The notes under the pieces: model-generated
The model's database searches: none
What the model saw: only the letters and a program-made list of their open reading frames with translations
Told to the model about the DNA's origin: nothing
Shown: one piece after another, positions 38,457-54,265 of the stretch
How the letters are laid out: each line of letters begins with the position of its first letter
Numbering within the stretch: the stretch's first letter is position 1
Assembly: GCA_028023455.1 (NCBI GenBank)
Contig: JAQFVV010012442.1
Span: forward strand, 188,001-252,000
Reading direction: 5' to 3'
DNA from: Epiperipatus broadwayi
Lineage: Eukaryota; Onychophora; Udeonychophora; Euonychophora; Peripatidae
Length of the DNA: 64,000 bases
Made by a program: the position numbers and the translations under genes

Positions 38457-40477
38457 ATATATATATATATATATATATAATTAATATGATCAAGGTATTA
38501 ATTTTTGTCATAAAAAGTTTTCCTTTTCCCTAAAAATAAAATAAAGTCAATTTTTGACAGGTTTCAATTAATTAATTATGTCTTTAAATTAATCTAAAAA
38601 GTTTTTTTTTTCAATGTCTTCTTTTTTTAAATAGGATTATCAATGAATTATTCATTTTATTCAAACAAAATTTTATTTACTTGCTTTCTTTTGAATATAT
38701 AAATTTTAAATGTCTTTTTTTCCAAATAAATGATTTAAAATAATAATCTCATCTTTCTCTCGACATATATACATATATTTAAGTGATATATATCTGTACC
38801 CAAATATACTTGCTTCTTGTTCATTTAGATCAACCTATCTCTAATAGTATATGTATAATTGGTATTAGTATCAATGACCGCACTGTTCAGCTTGATGGCA
38901 ATGGTATTACTCAAAAGCAGTTAAATATACTGTTTTTGATGCAGCAAGTAATGCCTTGTAGTATGTTATGCTAATTATCTCACAATTGACACTACTTTCA
39001 AGTGGCCTGTTCTTACCCTACAAATGATCGCTATTGATGCTGAAACTGTCATATAATTTGAAGTAGGTAGATTTGAAGTCAACATAATGTTTAAAATGTC
39101 ATTTAATAAAGTATTATAATACATTCAATTGATGGAATATGTTGTTTGAAAAATTTTCTAACCATCTCAGTGGATGTGAAGACTTTGTAATAGTTTAAAA
39201 AAGGGAATGTTTCATTATAAGTGCAACTTGTTATATAGTCACAGCAGTCACAGTATTTTCATGAGACATTAGTTTGTTATTGTATTTATTTGTTGTTGTA
39301 TTTTAATTTTGTTTAAACACTTAATTTACTATTAGAAGAATAATGTACATATATTAAATTTAGTGTAAATAAGGTTGTAAATATTTTTTCTTCTCGTTCA
39401 GTCTTTTGAGATTGTTTATCAAGTAATGCATCATTTGGATGATCTTTTGGATCAGCAAAACCAAAGGATCCCCCATGCCTATTTCAGCACTATGCACTGA
39501 CATTTTATTTTTGTTTTTGTTTTGCTGTTTCAAGTCTTAGAAGAATAATGTATAATATAATAAAATCTTAAAAACGTCGTAAATAAAGGTGTTATTGTCA
39601 TTGTTAAAAAAGAATACATTTACATTTGTAAAAATGCTTCCATATTTGTCAATATTAAAAAAAAAAATTACTTTTTTGACATTATTTAAAAAAAACATAA
39701 AAATGTCAATTAGTCACTGTTATTGTTGTTGTTAGAAAAGAATACATTTCATTTTGTAAAAATGATGTCGTTATTACAAAAAAAAGACATTTATTTTAAT
39801 AATGTTATTTAAAAAACAAGTAATGGTCAATGAGTTCTTGAAAGGTCATGGTTAGGTAACCTGATATTTCATTGCTTTTTATTAGCAAGAGTGCCGTCAA
39901 GCAAACAGTATGATTATTGATACTACTACCATATAATTTATTATTAAAACCTGCACACATTAGTAATATGTGAATGTGTGGATGTACAAGATTGCGTCAT
40001 TTTCATAGAGTTAACAATTAATCATTTAAGTCATATGATTGCACTTTAAAGAAAATTACATCTTTTAAAAAATAATTTATCTTGTGTTTGGAAAGGAAAG
40101 TATTCAGTTTAAAGAGTGTTCCATCTGTGGCTAAAGTGCATGTGCCATGGTTTAAGCTATATCATTATTTATAATAAATTGAAGAAAATGTTAAAATATT
40201 TTATACAATGGGAAGAGGTAGGTAGCCAGGAAAGGAACATTAAGTGTTGTAGTTCTCTATCTACACATACTATCACTAATGCTTCAATTTGTTAAATAAA
40301 AAAATAAAATACAAAGATCAGACAATGAATTGGGCGACATGTAAGAAAAAATGAAGAAGTAAAGTAGAGTTGCTTTAATCTAATTAAGATATATAGGTAG
40401 AGGTGATTTAAATCTCATCTATTCCTTTAGATAACTACCAAGGAACTTACTTCCCAAACATCACAATAATTAATTCT
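38457..40477. other. AT-rich stretch, no gene seen
   Basis: Starts with a 24 bp (TA)n. Holds a loose tandem pair at about 39597-39850 with a ~129 bp period (GAATACATTTACATTTGTAA and GAATACATTTCATTTTGTAA). Open frames are short and unrecognised. Confidence 0.5.
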
Positions 40478-40481
40478 TTAA

Positions 40482-41227
40482 CCCTTAAACCGCTAATTTT
40501 ATCATTGGTTGTATCAGATAAAAATCAAATCTTTTAATTGGCCAACTCACAAACTGAAGACAAAGCCTATTGTTAAAACATATTCGCCTATAATATTAAA
40601 TTCAACTCAGATACGTTTATAAAAAGTATATAATTAATTTTTAAGGTTGTGAAGACAACGAAAGTTCTTTCAAAAATAAATTGCTATTTATTTATTCTAA
40701 GATATTGAATATCGGCAACATAAAAGTTATAATGTAAACAAAAAGATCAACTTTTACGTTATAGAAAAGTAAATATTTCTTTTTATTACAACTTCAATAT
40801 TTGTACTAAAATCTTCAATATTTTTCGAAAATAATTTTGTTTTTTTATTATTCTCTCTGAAAATTATGTTTAATTTCCATAAATATTATTTAATAATAAT
40901 TTAAATCGTATTCGAAATGAAAATCTCAGCGTTTTTCTTTATTTTCTTTGATCAGGCAGTTTCTTTGTTCTTTCCAGCCAATCAGAATGTCTTTTTCGGC
41001 TGAGAGCATGCTAAGAACCAATCACAAATAATGTTCCTTCTTTGTTTAGGTTTAAATGCGTTTTTTTCTATTTTTTACTTCTAAAATAAATCGGAAGATG
41101 TCACCATCGTACAGAACTTTTAAAAACGAATTCAATACGTATTTAACGAATTTTTTCGTATGAAAACCAACTGAGTTAGAGTGATTTCAGATGTCGACGA
41201 GGAGCCTCGTCGAGCGCGGGAAAAGGG
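40482..41227 (+). mobile_element. piggyBac-like MITE (746 bp)
   Basis: TTAA at 40478-40481 and 41228-41231 flank a segment. It begins CCCTTAAACCGC and ends GCGCGGGAAAAGGG, so the ends form imperfect terminal inverted repeats starting CCC. TTAA duplication plus CCC ends is the hallmark of the piggyBac superfamily. A perfect subterminal palindrome (TCGACGAGGAGCCTCGTCGA, 41194-41213) lies next to the right end. The interior is locally richer in CG than its surroundings and has two CCAAT motifs near 40980 and 41017. There is no transposase ORF, so it is non-autonomous. Confidence 0.72.
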
Positions 41228-41293
41228 TTAATGCATGCCCAGTGGCCAGGGAGAGAAGGGACCAGAAAAAGGAATTTTAAGATATAATGTCCA

Positions 41294-41297
<4 letters not shown>

Positions 41298-41359
<62 letters not shown>
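41298..41359. repeat. (TA)n microsatellite
   Basis: About 31 units beside the MITE. Confidence 0.95.
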
Positions 41360-41362
<3 letters not shown>

Positions 41363-41490
41363 GTGAATGAAAGACAAAAAAAACTTTATTATATACAATA
41401 GCAGAATACACAAATCTTAATTAGCTGTGATACACGCTATTTTTCTTGCAACCATATGCATACATGTTGGTAAATCCATTTTATATGATG

Positions 41491-41581
41491 AGAACAATAT
41501 ATATATATATATATTGTTCTAAATATATATAAATATCATTATAAAAATCATATATATATATATATATATATAATGATTTTT
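41491..41581. repeat. Two TA-centred palindromes
   Basis: 41491-41520: AGAACAATATA, TA core, exact complement, 30 bp in all. 41543-41581: AAAAATCAT, TA core, ATGATTTTT. Confidence 0.9.
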
Positions 41582-42119
41582 GGAAATATTTCTAACCAAT
41601 GGTCAGGTTACTCAATTTAAAAAATAGAGACAGAATTTCATTAACTGTACTGCAAGAGCACATGTACAAAATAAATGGCTAAACTAACTAAAGATATTTA
41701 AAATACAGCCCTTTTCTAATGGCTAAAAAATTAATAGTGACCCCTGACATATATTTTTCAGTTTTGTTAGAAATCTTTCAATAATATTTTACAGAGGATT
41801 TTTAAAATAAATATAAATATAAAATATTGTGTCCTAAGAAAATCGAATACTGTGAGCTAGGATGAGTCCTAAGACATGATGGCAAAAACAAAAGATTAAC
41901 ACGAGCTTGGATAGCTCTCCATCTCTAACTACATATAGAAAAAATGGAATTTGTTCACAGAATAGCACTTGTACTTGGAGTAACATTTGACTTGTTGATA
42001 ATATTTGCCATCTATGTGTTTATATTGACTCCAGACTATCTTGGTCATACTATACTGACTTTTTTGTTCTCATTTATGTAAATTAAATTGTTTTTTTTTT
42101 TTTACTTATCTATTTTTTT
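41582..42119. other. No gene seen
   Basis: AT-rich; may include more of the decayed LINE that follows, but I cannot read it. Confidence 0.4.
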
Positions 42120-43036
<917 letters not shown>

Positions 43037-43051
43037 TTATTAAGATTTCAA

Positions 43052-44232
<1,181 letters not shown>

Positions 44233-44279
44233 CAATGTTTCAATATTTTATTAATGAGTAAAATGTTACATTTACTATG

Positions 44280-46290
44280 ACTCAATCCACAAACATATGT
44301 TTACTTTCCAAGTGAAAGAGAAGAAAAAACGTGTGAACACATAAAGGAAATGGAGGGATGGTTTGTCCAGTGCTTTTTGGGGAAAACATTTTGATGACAT
44401 AAATTGGTGAGCATATAGTGGCCAGTTAGAAGGTTGGTTGTTCTGTTATCTATTGCTCTTAATTTAACTATTATTAAATATGCATTATTTTTTAAAGAAA
44501 TGTGCAATAAGTGCACTAATATCAATAGAGCATTAATGTGGTTGCATAGATTGATGACCCATGAGCTTTCAATAAGCAATAATTATTGTGTAGAAAGTGG
44601 TTTGGGTTATCCATAGGGTTCTGGTTATGTTATAAAAAATTATGTCATTGCAGAACCATTATAGAATAGATGTTACACATTTTCTCTGACCTATAACATA
44701 GAGAGCAAAAAGGAGCAGCATTGGTATACAACAACCAGTAATTCAGAAAATGTACATTGAGCAGTGTGTGAAGTTTTAGGTTTAGTATGAAGTGAAAGTT
44801 ATTTGGCTCTAGAGATCACTTTTTAGCTTATGGAATAATTGTTCATTGTTGATTCTAAGCATTGTGAGATTACAATCATGTTGCAGATTTGGATGGGTCA
44901 ATGAATAGGTTTTCCAGTATGAAAACTTCTGCATACTTCAATTAGATATCTGGGATAATGTAACTTTTTGTAGTTGATTATGGATGATAATCACTCATGT
45001 GTGGCAGATTATTTGTCTGTTGGTGTTATTTGAAGTAGGCAGTGTAGCATCAGAAAGTGTTTAATTGTGACTATTATTATGATTATGGCCTTCTTTACAT
45101 GAATTTGTATGATTGATATGAAATTCATGTCAATTGTAAGTGGGTGATCTGCTAAGCTGTATTTCCTATATAAACACTGTCTTTCTCTGTTACAAATGCT
45201 TGTTGTATAAAGAAGAGTTCTTATTTATCAAATCTTTATAAAAATAATTATGGGGAAGTAATATATAGTTTGATAATGATTATCTGGTTATATAGCAAGA
45301 TATTGGAGTGTAAGCAGAGATATAATTTTGAGAGTGAGATAATAATTTTTTCTGCTTTTCTTTGAGCTTTTTCAGAAAATTACATTCATTTTATTAGCAC
45401 TCATATACAAGGGAAAAACGAGAATAATGGAAGGTTTTTACACATATACTTCTGTGCTTCGGTTTGGTTTTATAAAAAGATGAAATAGCAGTATTATTTT
45501 GATTGAATTAGAGAGTTTATGTGTAGATAAAAATTCTTGTAGTATGATGTGAAAGAGTGATAGGTATTTTTGGATGAGTGATACTTGGCATCTATATAAG
45601 TTATACATGTTATTTTTTTTTAGATGTGTTTGACATTTGTACATGAGTCAGTGTATACTGGATCTTCATGTGTAGTGTATTAAGACAGAAAGTGAAGTGT
45701 AATAAACTTTGGAAGAACTTTGGAGATGTATTGTGTAGGAGTGAAGAGTATGAGATTTTTTCCACTGAGTGTGATAGGGATTTCACAATTCAGAAGTATT
45801 GTGATCAGAATATACAATAGAGTACAAGGAATTTTAATAATAGCTAGCAAGTCAAGTAGCATCGTAATTGCCATGGTACATTCAGCTAAAAATTGCTTGA
45901 AATAAAGAGTTGTTTGATCTGTTGAAGATTGCTGTTTTGCAAACTGATATCGTAAACTCAGAAGCTCAAACTTGTCTTTCGTAACTTTTTCAACAAGCTG
46001 CATGGCTAGCGGGCCCATTGAGATAGGTTAAAGTTTGGGAAAAGTGTTTATTGAAGCTGATTTCTTATTAAAAGGCGCTATTGTGAGTGGATTAGAGTTT
46101 TTAATGTTGTAGTTTCTTTGTAATAGTACATAATTTCACATAGCACTTGGGTAATTGAGCAGCTGACATGATCAAACACAAATTTAGGTATATCTGAGTA
46201 TTTGGATGGCATGCACTGGGTAGAATAAGAAATGCATAAAAATTCAGTAGTGGTAAATGGTGTATTAATCCCCCCCCCCAGCAAATGCAT
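44280..46290 (-). pseudogene. Decayed coding-like region of unknown family
   Basis: Base composition is less extreme than the surroundings. The minus strand gives protein-like stretches, each broken by stops. They include MGPLAMQLVEKVTKDKFELL followed by SLRYQFAKQQSSTDQTTLYF and QFLAECTMAI (45680-46018), and SYSTQCMPSKYSDIPKFVFD in the frame at 46078-46290. Near 44930 KFSYWKTYSLTHPNLQHD can be read. A 10-base C run at 46270 lies at the start. I do not recognise a family. It could be an old DNA virus-like or transposon ORF, or a dead host gene. Confidence 0.3.
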
Positions 46291-49200
46291 TATTTGTGTT
46301 ATAGGGTTATTTAGAGAGTACTATGTTTGAATTGAAATAAAAGTAGGAATAGATTTGTTTTTAAATTACTTAGAACAAAAACAAAATTCGTTCATAAATC
46401 CTTTAAAATAAGAATTGTTTAATTTAAAATATTAATTTAACAATGATTTAAATATTGAAAACGTCGAGGTTGAAGTTTATTTAATAAAAATATTTTACAG
46501 ATCGTACTAATAAAACAGATAAATCAGAAAGCGAGGGGGGTAGAGTTTATAAAGTAAATATCCTGTTTATTTAATAAAGAAAGTGGTTTGATAAAACTCG
46601 TATCATTGTAGAAGTAAATTATAACTGTAAAATATTGAAAGAAAGTTGTAAGGAAAGATTATGAATTAATAAAAGTGTTAAGAAATCGGTTTAAATAAAG
46701 TTATATATGGGTGGGAAAATGCATATGTGTAAAATATATTAGAAAAATTTAATTGTAGGGACAATCATTAGTGAATAGAGATAGTACGTGGTATTGGTGG
46801 AAAGCTTTTTGAGGGAACTATTAATTCATTTCAGTGTTTTTTCATAGTAGCCAATTCCCATTCAAAATTTTGAGTTTAAAGTTTGTCTGCTATGTAGTAT
46901 TTTTTTGTAGTAAACACTTGCATTATTACTCTCTCAGCGGGGATTTTCACGTGCAGGAAAATTCAACAAAACCAGTGGTGTCTGTAAAAATGTGAATATA
47001 TAATTTATAAAGCAACAGCAGTCAACCAATTGAACATTGGATATAATTTGATTAACGAGAACTATTAATTCATTTCAATGTCATTCATAGTAAGCAATTC
47101 CCATTCAAAATTTTGAGTTAAAGTTGGTCGGTTATGTAGTATTTTTTTTATACTAAAAACATTCATTTTTATTCTCTCAGGAAGATTTTTCACGTGCGGA
47201 AAAAATTCAACATAGCCAGTGGTGTCTGTAAAAGTGTGAATAGATCATTTATAAAACAATAGCACTTAACCAATTAAACATTGGATATAATTTGATTGAC
47301 AAAAAGTATCATTCATAAATTCGATGGGGTACCAAAAGTATTTAAACTCAGCCATCTTTAAGGGGGGGGGGTCTTCATCATCATTTTGTCTCTAGCGAAA
47401 CTTCATTTAGGTTAAATTTTCATTTTCAAATATTAAAAATTCAAGTTTTTTACTGTTGTCCTAGCTTCATTTCTGAATGAAATTTTAATTAAAAAGTTAC
47501 AATACTCTAAGATATTATTAGTGGCTAAAATTTTATTGGGCATATAATAATCTTTCTGAAGTCAATCATCATCATGAATTTTTAAACAACTGTATCACCT
47601 TGAACCATCAGAAATTAATGCAGCATCAACTACAGATCAAATTTTGCTTAAAGAAATTTGAGGTAACACTAAATTTTATAGATCTATATTTCAAATGTTC
47701 ACTTATTAGAATGGCTGTAATTACTTGTATCAGCAAAATTTCAGAAGAAAATAGTTTTTTTATTTATATTATCAAAAATATGTTTGGAACTTAATTCCAA
47801 TACAAATGTTATATTTTAATTCCTGCCTAAAATAATGTCTGCATTGTCGTTGACTTTAAGTGACAATTCAATGAAAAATGAATAAGTAATGCAGAAAGGA
47901 AACATAATTATTAATGAAATCGATATGTTACCAACCTATGTCAATAATTGAGGAATATAATGCTATAATTCTTTCAGAATCTAAGTTGCTTTATGGTTTA
48001 TACCGATGTACGTATCTGAAAGAAAGTTGAGAGAAAGCTGATTGCTCTCTAATATTAAATAAAACCTTATTAAAAACATAAGCTGCGTATAGAAATTAAT
48101 GGTTAATTAAGAAATTTTATTATTTCTTCGAATTTTTTATATCTCAATATTAGTTATTACTAGTGTAGGATGGGTATTTATTGTTTGATCCTTATGCTAG
48201 ACGAATAGCACATCTTATGGTATTTTGTTTCATTTAATTTATTGCAAATTATGGTGTTAGAAGCAATGACAAGAATAGTGTTTATTTTGAAATATGAGAT
48301 AGGAAATTTTTGTAGAATTTTTTTTTCTTTTATTGACAAACCTTTTGTGCTCAAAGAAAATGATTGAATGGAATGTTAAGTCTTATAAATATCTGATAAA
48401 TTAAAAATTTTCCTCACTAATGTATTCCAAATTATTAGTATTATGCCCTGCTGGCTTGGCAGTATTGTATAATTTTCCCACCAGTCTGTTATAGATCTCT
48501 GCGTACTATCATCTTTGTAAACTGTATTGTAACTCTGCTGTGTCTAACTGAAGAGCCTCTGATTATTTATATATTTATTTATTCTCTTCCCTTTCTCTCT
48601 TCCATATTCTCTCTTCCTCTCTTCTGATTTATCTTTCTCTCAATTCATCCTCATCATTGTTATTTATTTGCATATTGTTGATCTGGCCATAGGTAACTTT
48701 GATGATTAATCTATCAATAATATTCTATCTCTCTGTGCAAATGTGTCATATATTGACAGAGGCATTAAATAATAAAATATTAGTGAATAACATTATGAGC
48801 CAAATAATAAAATTTAATAACTAATAAAGTTAATAAATAACCAACACATCAAAATAATTAATAAAATATATTTTGGAACAAAGGATGATTACAAATGGGG
48901 GGAAATGTCCACGTGGTGGACTGGATCATTAAAATACAAAATGTTTTACTTTATGTTATAAATAATGTCAATAAATTAGTGAATAATTTTTAAATTGCCA
49001 TACCTGCCAATCAAAAAGTAATGTTCATTAGTAATTTTTTGTGGATTCATGTCATAATTCATAGGAGAACCAAAGTACAGTTTAGAAAAAAAAATAATGG
49101 AGCACCAACTGTTATACAAGCATGCAAATAATAACAAAAGTAATGATGTAATGATTGTTTCAGTATTTTTGGATTATGTAATAACATGGAAATATAAATT

Positions 49201-49517
49201 TATATTTGATCTTCCAAATGTTAACATTTTTCATGAAGAGAGAAATTATTTTAAATTTATCATTTTATTATACTTTTAATTATTTTGATATATTAATTAT
49301 TTATTAACCTTTATTAGTTATTACATTTTATTATTTTGCTCGTTATTTAGTAACATTTTATTATGTAACAGTAAATAAAATTAAAACAATCCATGAAGAT
49401 CCAAAATTGGGAATCATGGGATTAGAGTTGACAACATTTAATCAACCCTTGGAAAGGGTTTAATTATTAACCAAAAATACTCCTGAAAATTTGTAAGACT
49501 GTATTATAGTTAATCTA
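46291..49517. other. Non-coding stretch with one tandem duplication
   Basis: A CT-rich patch lies at 48585-48640 and a 9-base G run near 47362. Apart from the duplication at 46811-47302 I see nothing to annotate. Confidence 0.5.
46811..47302 (+). repeat. ~246 bp tandem duplication
   Basis: Both copies contain CATAGTA.nCAATTCCCATTC, TTTTCACGTGC and CCAGTGGTGTCTGTAAAA, with scattered differences. Copy borders about 46811, 47056 and 47302. No ORF. Confidence 0.85.
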
Positions 49518-49770
<253 letters not shown>

Positions 49771-52659
49771 GTTTTTACAAAATGTATTAATTAAGACATT
49801 ATATATTGTAGGATTTTAATTTGTTAACTGTGTCAAAGAGGGATTAAAAACACATATAATAATCAAAATTTCAAATTTAGAAAACATATAATTATATTAC
49901 TTTTACCTTTAATTGATATTAAATATAAAATATATAATATATGGGGTGTAAATATAGAATTCTGTTAATGTAGTCAATAAACACCTTTTCTCTATAGTCA
50001 TATATATGTTAAATAATTATAGTTAGTTCAGTTCTATTATAATAATAGTATTTTAATATCTGTAAGCATGTTTTAATTTTACATATTTAAATTTGTAGTA
50101 GTTATTAGAATGTACAAAGCTATAAATGAAATATTAATAGAATTTTGTGATAGTGATCCTGTAAGAAGGTGTGTTTGTAAATATATAAGCAAATTTTTAT
50201 AAAATAAAATAGTATTTTATTTATTCATTTAAAAATAATATTTTTATTACAATTAAAAAGATGAAATTTGTATTATGTTACAATTTTAAAATAATTATAA
50301 CAATATTAAAAGTCAGCTCTATCTATCATCCTGTTTTAACTAATATTTTATATAGTAGTATTTATTTTCATATTTATATATACCCAAGTCTGCATGTATG
50401 GAGTTAAATTTAAAACTAAATATTGTAATTTTGGCATAATCATGTTTGTGCATGTATTCGAGCATCCATCAGTTAACACTTACTTATGCTTGTGATAAAT
50501 TAGTACATAAGTACATACATAGTATAATTTATTAAATAAATTAATGTAAACCTTGCTGCATGTGTAAAGAAAAACAAAATATTTGCAAAAGATAAGTAAT
50601 GCTGTAGATTTAAAAGCATTATTAATTTTATTTTATTTTCAATTTTATTATAAAAATAATACAGAAATTATTATATTTTGTATATAAAGATAAATTGATG
50701 TTAAATATGTTCCACATAGAATAAGATGTTTACACATTTTAAATATGTTTTTTTTTTAAAAAGATATATAATAAAAATAATATTTTTGCTAAGTTTTGAC
50801 CTAATTAAATGTTAAAGGTGAAAATAGATTTTAAAATAATTTGAATAAATTAACCTGAGTTAAAATCAAAGAAAGCTTTAAAAAAGAGAGAAAATTTGAA
50901 AACTCAGCAGAATTCCATCCCTTTGCTAAAAATATTGTATAGTGGATGAGAAAAACAAATCTAAAACCTAGAAAGTGGTAAACACGTCTGTAATTGGAGA
51001 AGTGGGGGAGGTCAGTATATAAACTTTTAGCTCCAGCTATTTGAGAATTATTATTATTATTAATTTTCATTTTAACAAGTTGTATAAAAATACATGATGA
51101 GAACTATTGAGTAATGGGTGATAGTTTGTTGTCTAACTCCCTGAATATGAATCTACAAAATGGTAGGACATCAGCACCCTCTGCTTGAGTTGCAGAAATA
51201 ATGGAAAGGTGTCCCAACATTAAGCAATATCATGCAAATCAACCATAGAGGACAGATCAGTAACCGATTTCTGCATATTTTAACTCAATTTTTAATTAAA
51301 TCTAAAACTTTCAAATTAGTTAAATTAATATGTATACAGTCACATTTAGTAAAACTATTTAAATCCTAAACTTTTAAAATGTTAATTTCTAAAACTCAAG
51401 TAATATCTATCTTATATTTTATATTTTCATTTTGTATGACTTGCCTGATTTAATCAAAACTAAGCAAAATTAAAGCCAAGTTCTAATTTCCACTTATGTG
51501 AATCAATAACTACTAGGTATTATTTTTTTTCTTAATCTAAGTGTATGCCTATATCATTTGAATTGTAATGTATTTATTGATAACTACTAGGTATTATTAT
51601 TTTTCTTAATCTAAGTGTATGCCTATATTATTTGAATTGTAATGTATTTATTGATTTATGCTATGTTTTATTCATAATGGAATTTGCTAATATTTAATGT
51701 AATTATGGATGAAGGATTAGGTGCTATTATATTTATTTAATTCTTCATTCACTAATGCACATAATAAACTCCTTTCTGAAAAGAATAAATATAAAACCTA
51801 TTTATAAGTAATTAAGATGTTACATTGCTTGATAAGATAAATTTCCATTAAAATAAATTTTTAGTTAGCATTCAGAAGGCATGATAAAATAAAGCATATT
51901 ATTATTATTTCAACTTGCCATGTTCCGTAGATATGTTGTGGTCATTCTTAGTTTCATATTAAAAGCTATACATATACCTTAACAAATTACATTTTATTGT
52001 ATTCCTTTATTATCATAATTATTGATGCTATCTTTGTGAACTGGCTTGTGTGGGCTCATGTAATGAAACTAAAAATTTGTGTATTAATTTAGTTGAGTAA
52101 TAATATAATCAGCAGGGTGAATGTGTTCTGAGAAAGCATATATGTTCTTTAACTTCTTGCTTTTATTGTCTTATCAAAATGGGTTTGTTTAAAGTCAATC
52201 CATTTGACTAGTTTGGACAGCATTATTTTTAGGACTGGAGTAAAAGGGTCCAGAAGATTTATTCATAAGATGTTCCTATAAACCAGACAAAATGTCTTAT
52301 TTTCACAACAAGTAGTATATGAAAGTAAAAATATACATATTGCATGAATGAATTTTACCTTTATGACATATATAATAAGTATGGAAAATATGGAATAAGC
52401 AATCAATGGAACATTTTTTTTTTTGTGATTTAAAGACAACTTATTTTAAATAGTTAAGAAAATAAACATATATTTAAGTTTATTTGGTTATGCATATAGT
52501 ATTAAATATTTTGTTTGCATCAGTTATATAATTCACAATTTTATTTATTAAAAGGAAGTGAATTAATAAATATAATTACACCATGTTTGGTTTCTGAGTT
52601 TTTATAATTAGTAGTTTTATCATTTTAATTATAATCAATTACCATCACTAATGAAGGTT
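49771..52659. other. AT-rich stretch, no gene seen
   Basis: Contains the tandem pair at 51505-51653. May include the 5' part of the LTR that ends near 54265, but I cannot place its start. Confidence 0.45.
51505..51653 (+). repeat. ~75 bp perfect-looking tandem duplication
   Basis: AATAACTACTAGGTATTATT or its near-copy starts the first unit and ATAACTACTAGG the second. Both end ATTGTAATGTATTTATTG. Confidence 0.9.
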
Positions 52660-53285
52660 AAACATTGGATAGTAATTTATATATAATAAATGTTTTGGAT
52701 CACATTTTACATATAACCAAAGTTTTAAGTAACTATAGGTTTATAGCAAAAAGCTAAAATTTTATGTTGTGCCATTGGGTTTTGAACATCATCATCAATG
52801 GGGATATTACTCATTAAATCACTATTTGAGCAAATAATGTTTTAGGTAAATAATTATAAATTTATTACAATCTAAATTTTATGCTATGGGATTCATTACT
52901 TTCACTCATCATCACTGATAATTATTGGTAATTAAATCACCTTTAAATATAATAATATTTTAAATAAAACTGGGTTTATAAAAAGCTATATATCATTTGA
53001 TGAGATTCTATTATAATCATTCATCATCATTGGCAAATATTGATGTTTGAGCTATCATTTTAAATATGATAGTATTTTAAGTAAATAACCAGATTATAAG
53101 CCATGAGATTCATTATGAACAATCATCAGTGCTAGTGAATATTAATAATTAAATCCCAATTAATAATTATATCCCAGTTTTAAGATAATATCATTCTAAG
53201 TAAGTGCTTATATGTTTATAAAAATAATTTTTGTTGTGAGTTAAATGTGAAAACTATGGCTGGAATCATCATCATCAGCATTACA
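52660..53285 (+). repeat. Degenerate ~110 bp tandem repeat, 4-5 units
   Basis: Units begin near 52771, 52884, 52998 and 53100 with ATGGGATTCATTA-like sequence, then CATCATCA and an AATATTAATAATTAAATC-like stretch. The last unit ends in ATGGCTGGAATCATCATC. The minus-strand remnant at 5560-5800 has the same block, so the array is part of an LTR. Confidence 0.6.
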
Positions 53286-53399
53286 CCATGAAGTAAAAAT
53301 AACTGAAATAAATAAATCATTTGCCATATATGTAAGTAATGGTCATAATTATATTTGTTTGTGTTTCATTAGTAAAAGCATACAAGCATCTGTATATCT

Positions 53400-54265
53400 A
53401 TACACTTAAACTGGGCTGGTAATATCTGTAAAAGTGTTCAGTATTGAAATTTTATGGTATTGGGATATATTATTTTCAAACCATCCATGTGCATATGTAG
53501 TAAATAATGTATCACTTGGGTTTGAACCTGATACACTATGGACAGATGATATTTATATAGGTTTAAAACAATCTAGTGTCTCCCAGAGCAAACACATGTA
53601 CTTATCTAAACTGAATAAATATGATTAATTTCCTTTTTCAAATTGCTGATATTTGATATCATTTTTTTCTCATACTTTTAGTAGGTACTAATAGTGCAAG
53701 TGTGAGAAACCATGAATGGTCTTTTATATGTAGAAAGTGGAAAAGGAATGAATCATTGTTAAAAGAATCTATTATTGGAGATAAGGTTAATGGACTCCAT
53801 TAATTTCTTTATAATTTTATTCAGTAACAGTAACTAATATTTATTTATCTAGTGATAATGGCTATTATGTTTTATTAGTTACAAATATTCCCAATATCAC
53901 AAATAATTAAATTTGTAAATTATACCAGTGATGATTTTAATTTTATTTTGTTTGTTTAGAAATGATATATTTTTTTATTTTATTATTGTAGTGATTAGAT
54001 TAATATTTATGATGGTTGCAAAGAGGCAATGTCATTGTATTTTTATACTTACAAAATGGCAGTAGCTCTAATGATAATATATGTTTATGTTAGTTACAAA
54101 TTGGCTATCATATCAATATTTTGTCAATACAAAATGGCTGCCCAACTAGGACTAAAAAGATGGCATAAACCTGATAAGTCAGAATGGCCTCAGGTTACAT
54201 TTTGTAACAGATATTTTATTTAGTTACAAATTAGTCAGCTATCATGGAATCTTCTATTTAGTTAC
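53400..54265 (+). mobile_element. 3' portion of an LTR, relative of the gag-only element
   Basis: Matches the minus-strand remnant at 4650-5300 closely. Over a shorter block (AATCTAGTG, preceded by a TTGAACC/TTCAAACCC motif and followed by CACTTA/TACTTA) it also resembles the LTR at 16335-16440. It ends in GTTACA directly before a primer-site-like motif at 54270. The 5' end of this LTR is not located. Confidence 0.6.

Noticed and set aside
38783-38974. 63-residue frame with ICIIGISINDRTVQLDGNGI
   Set aside because: Looks slightly protein-like but is short, isolated and matches nothing I know.
52771-53285. CRISPR-like array
   Set aside because: Units are direct tandem copies that diverge along their whole length, with no constant repeat and variable spacer, and the genome is animal.
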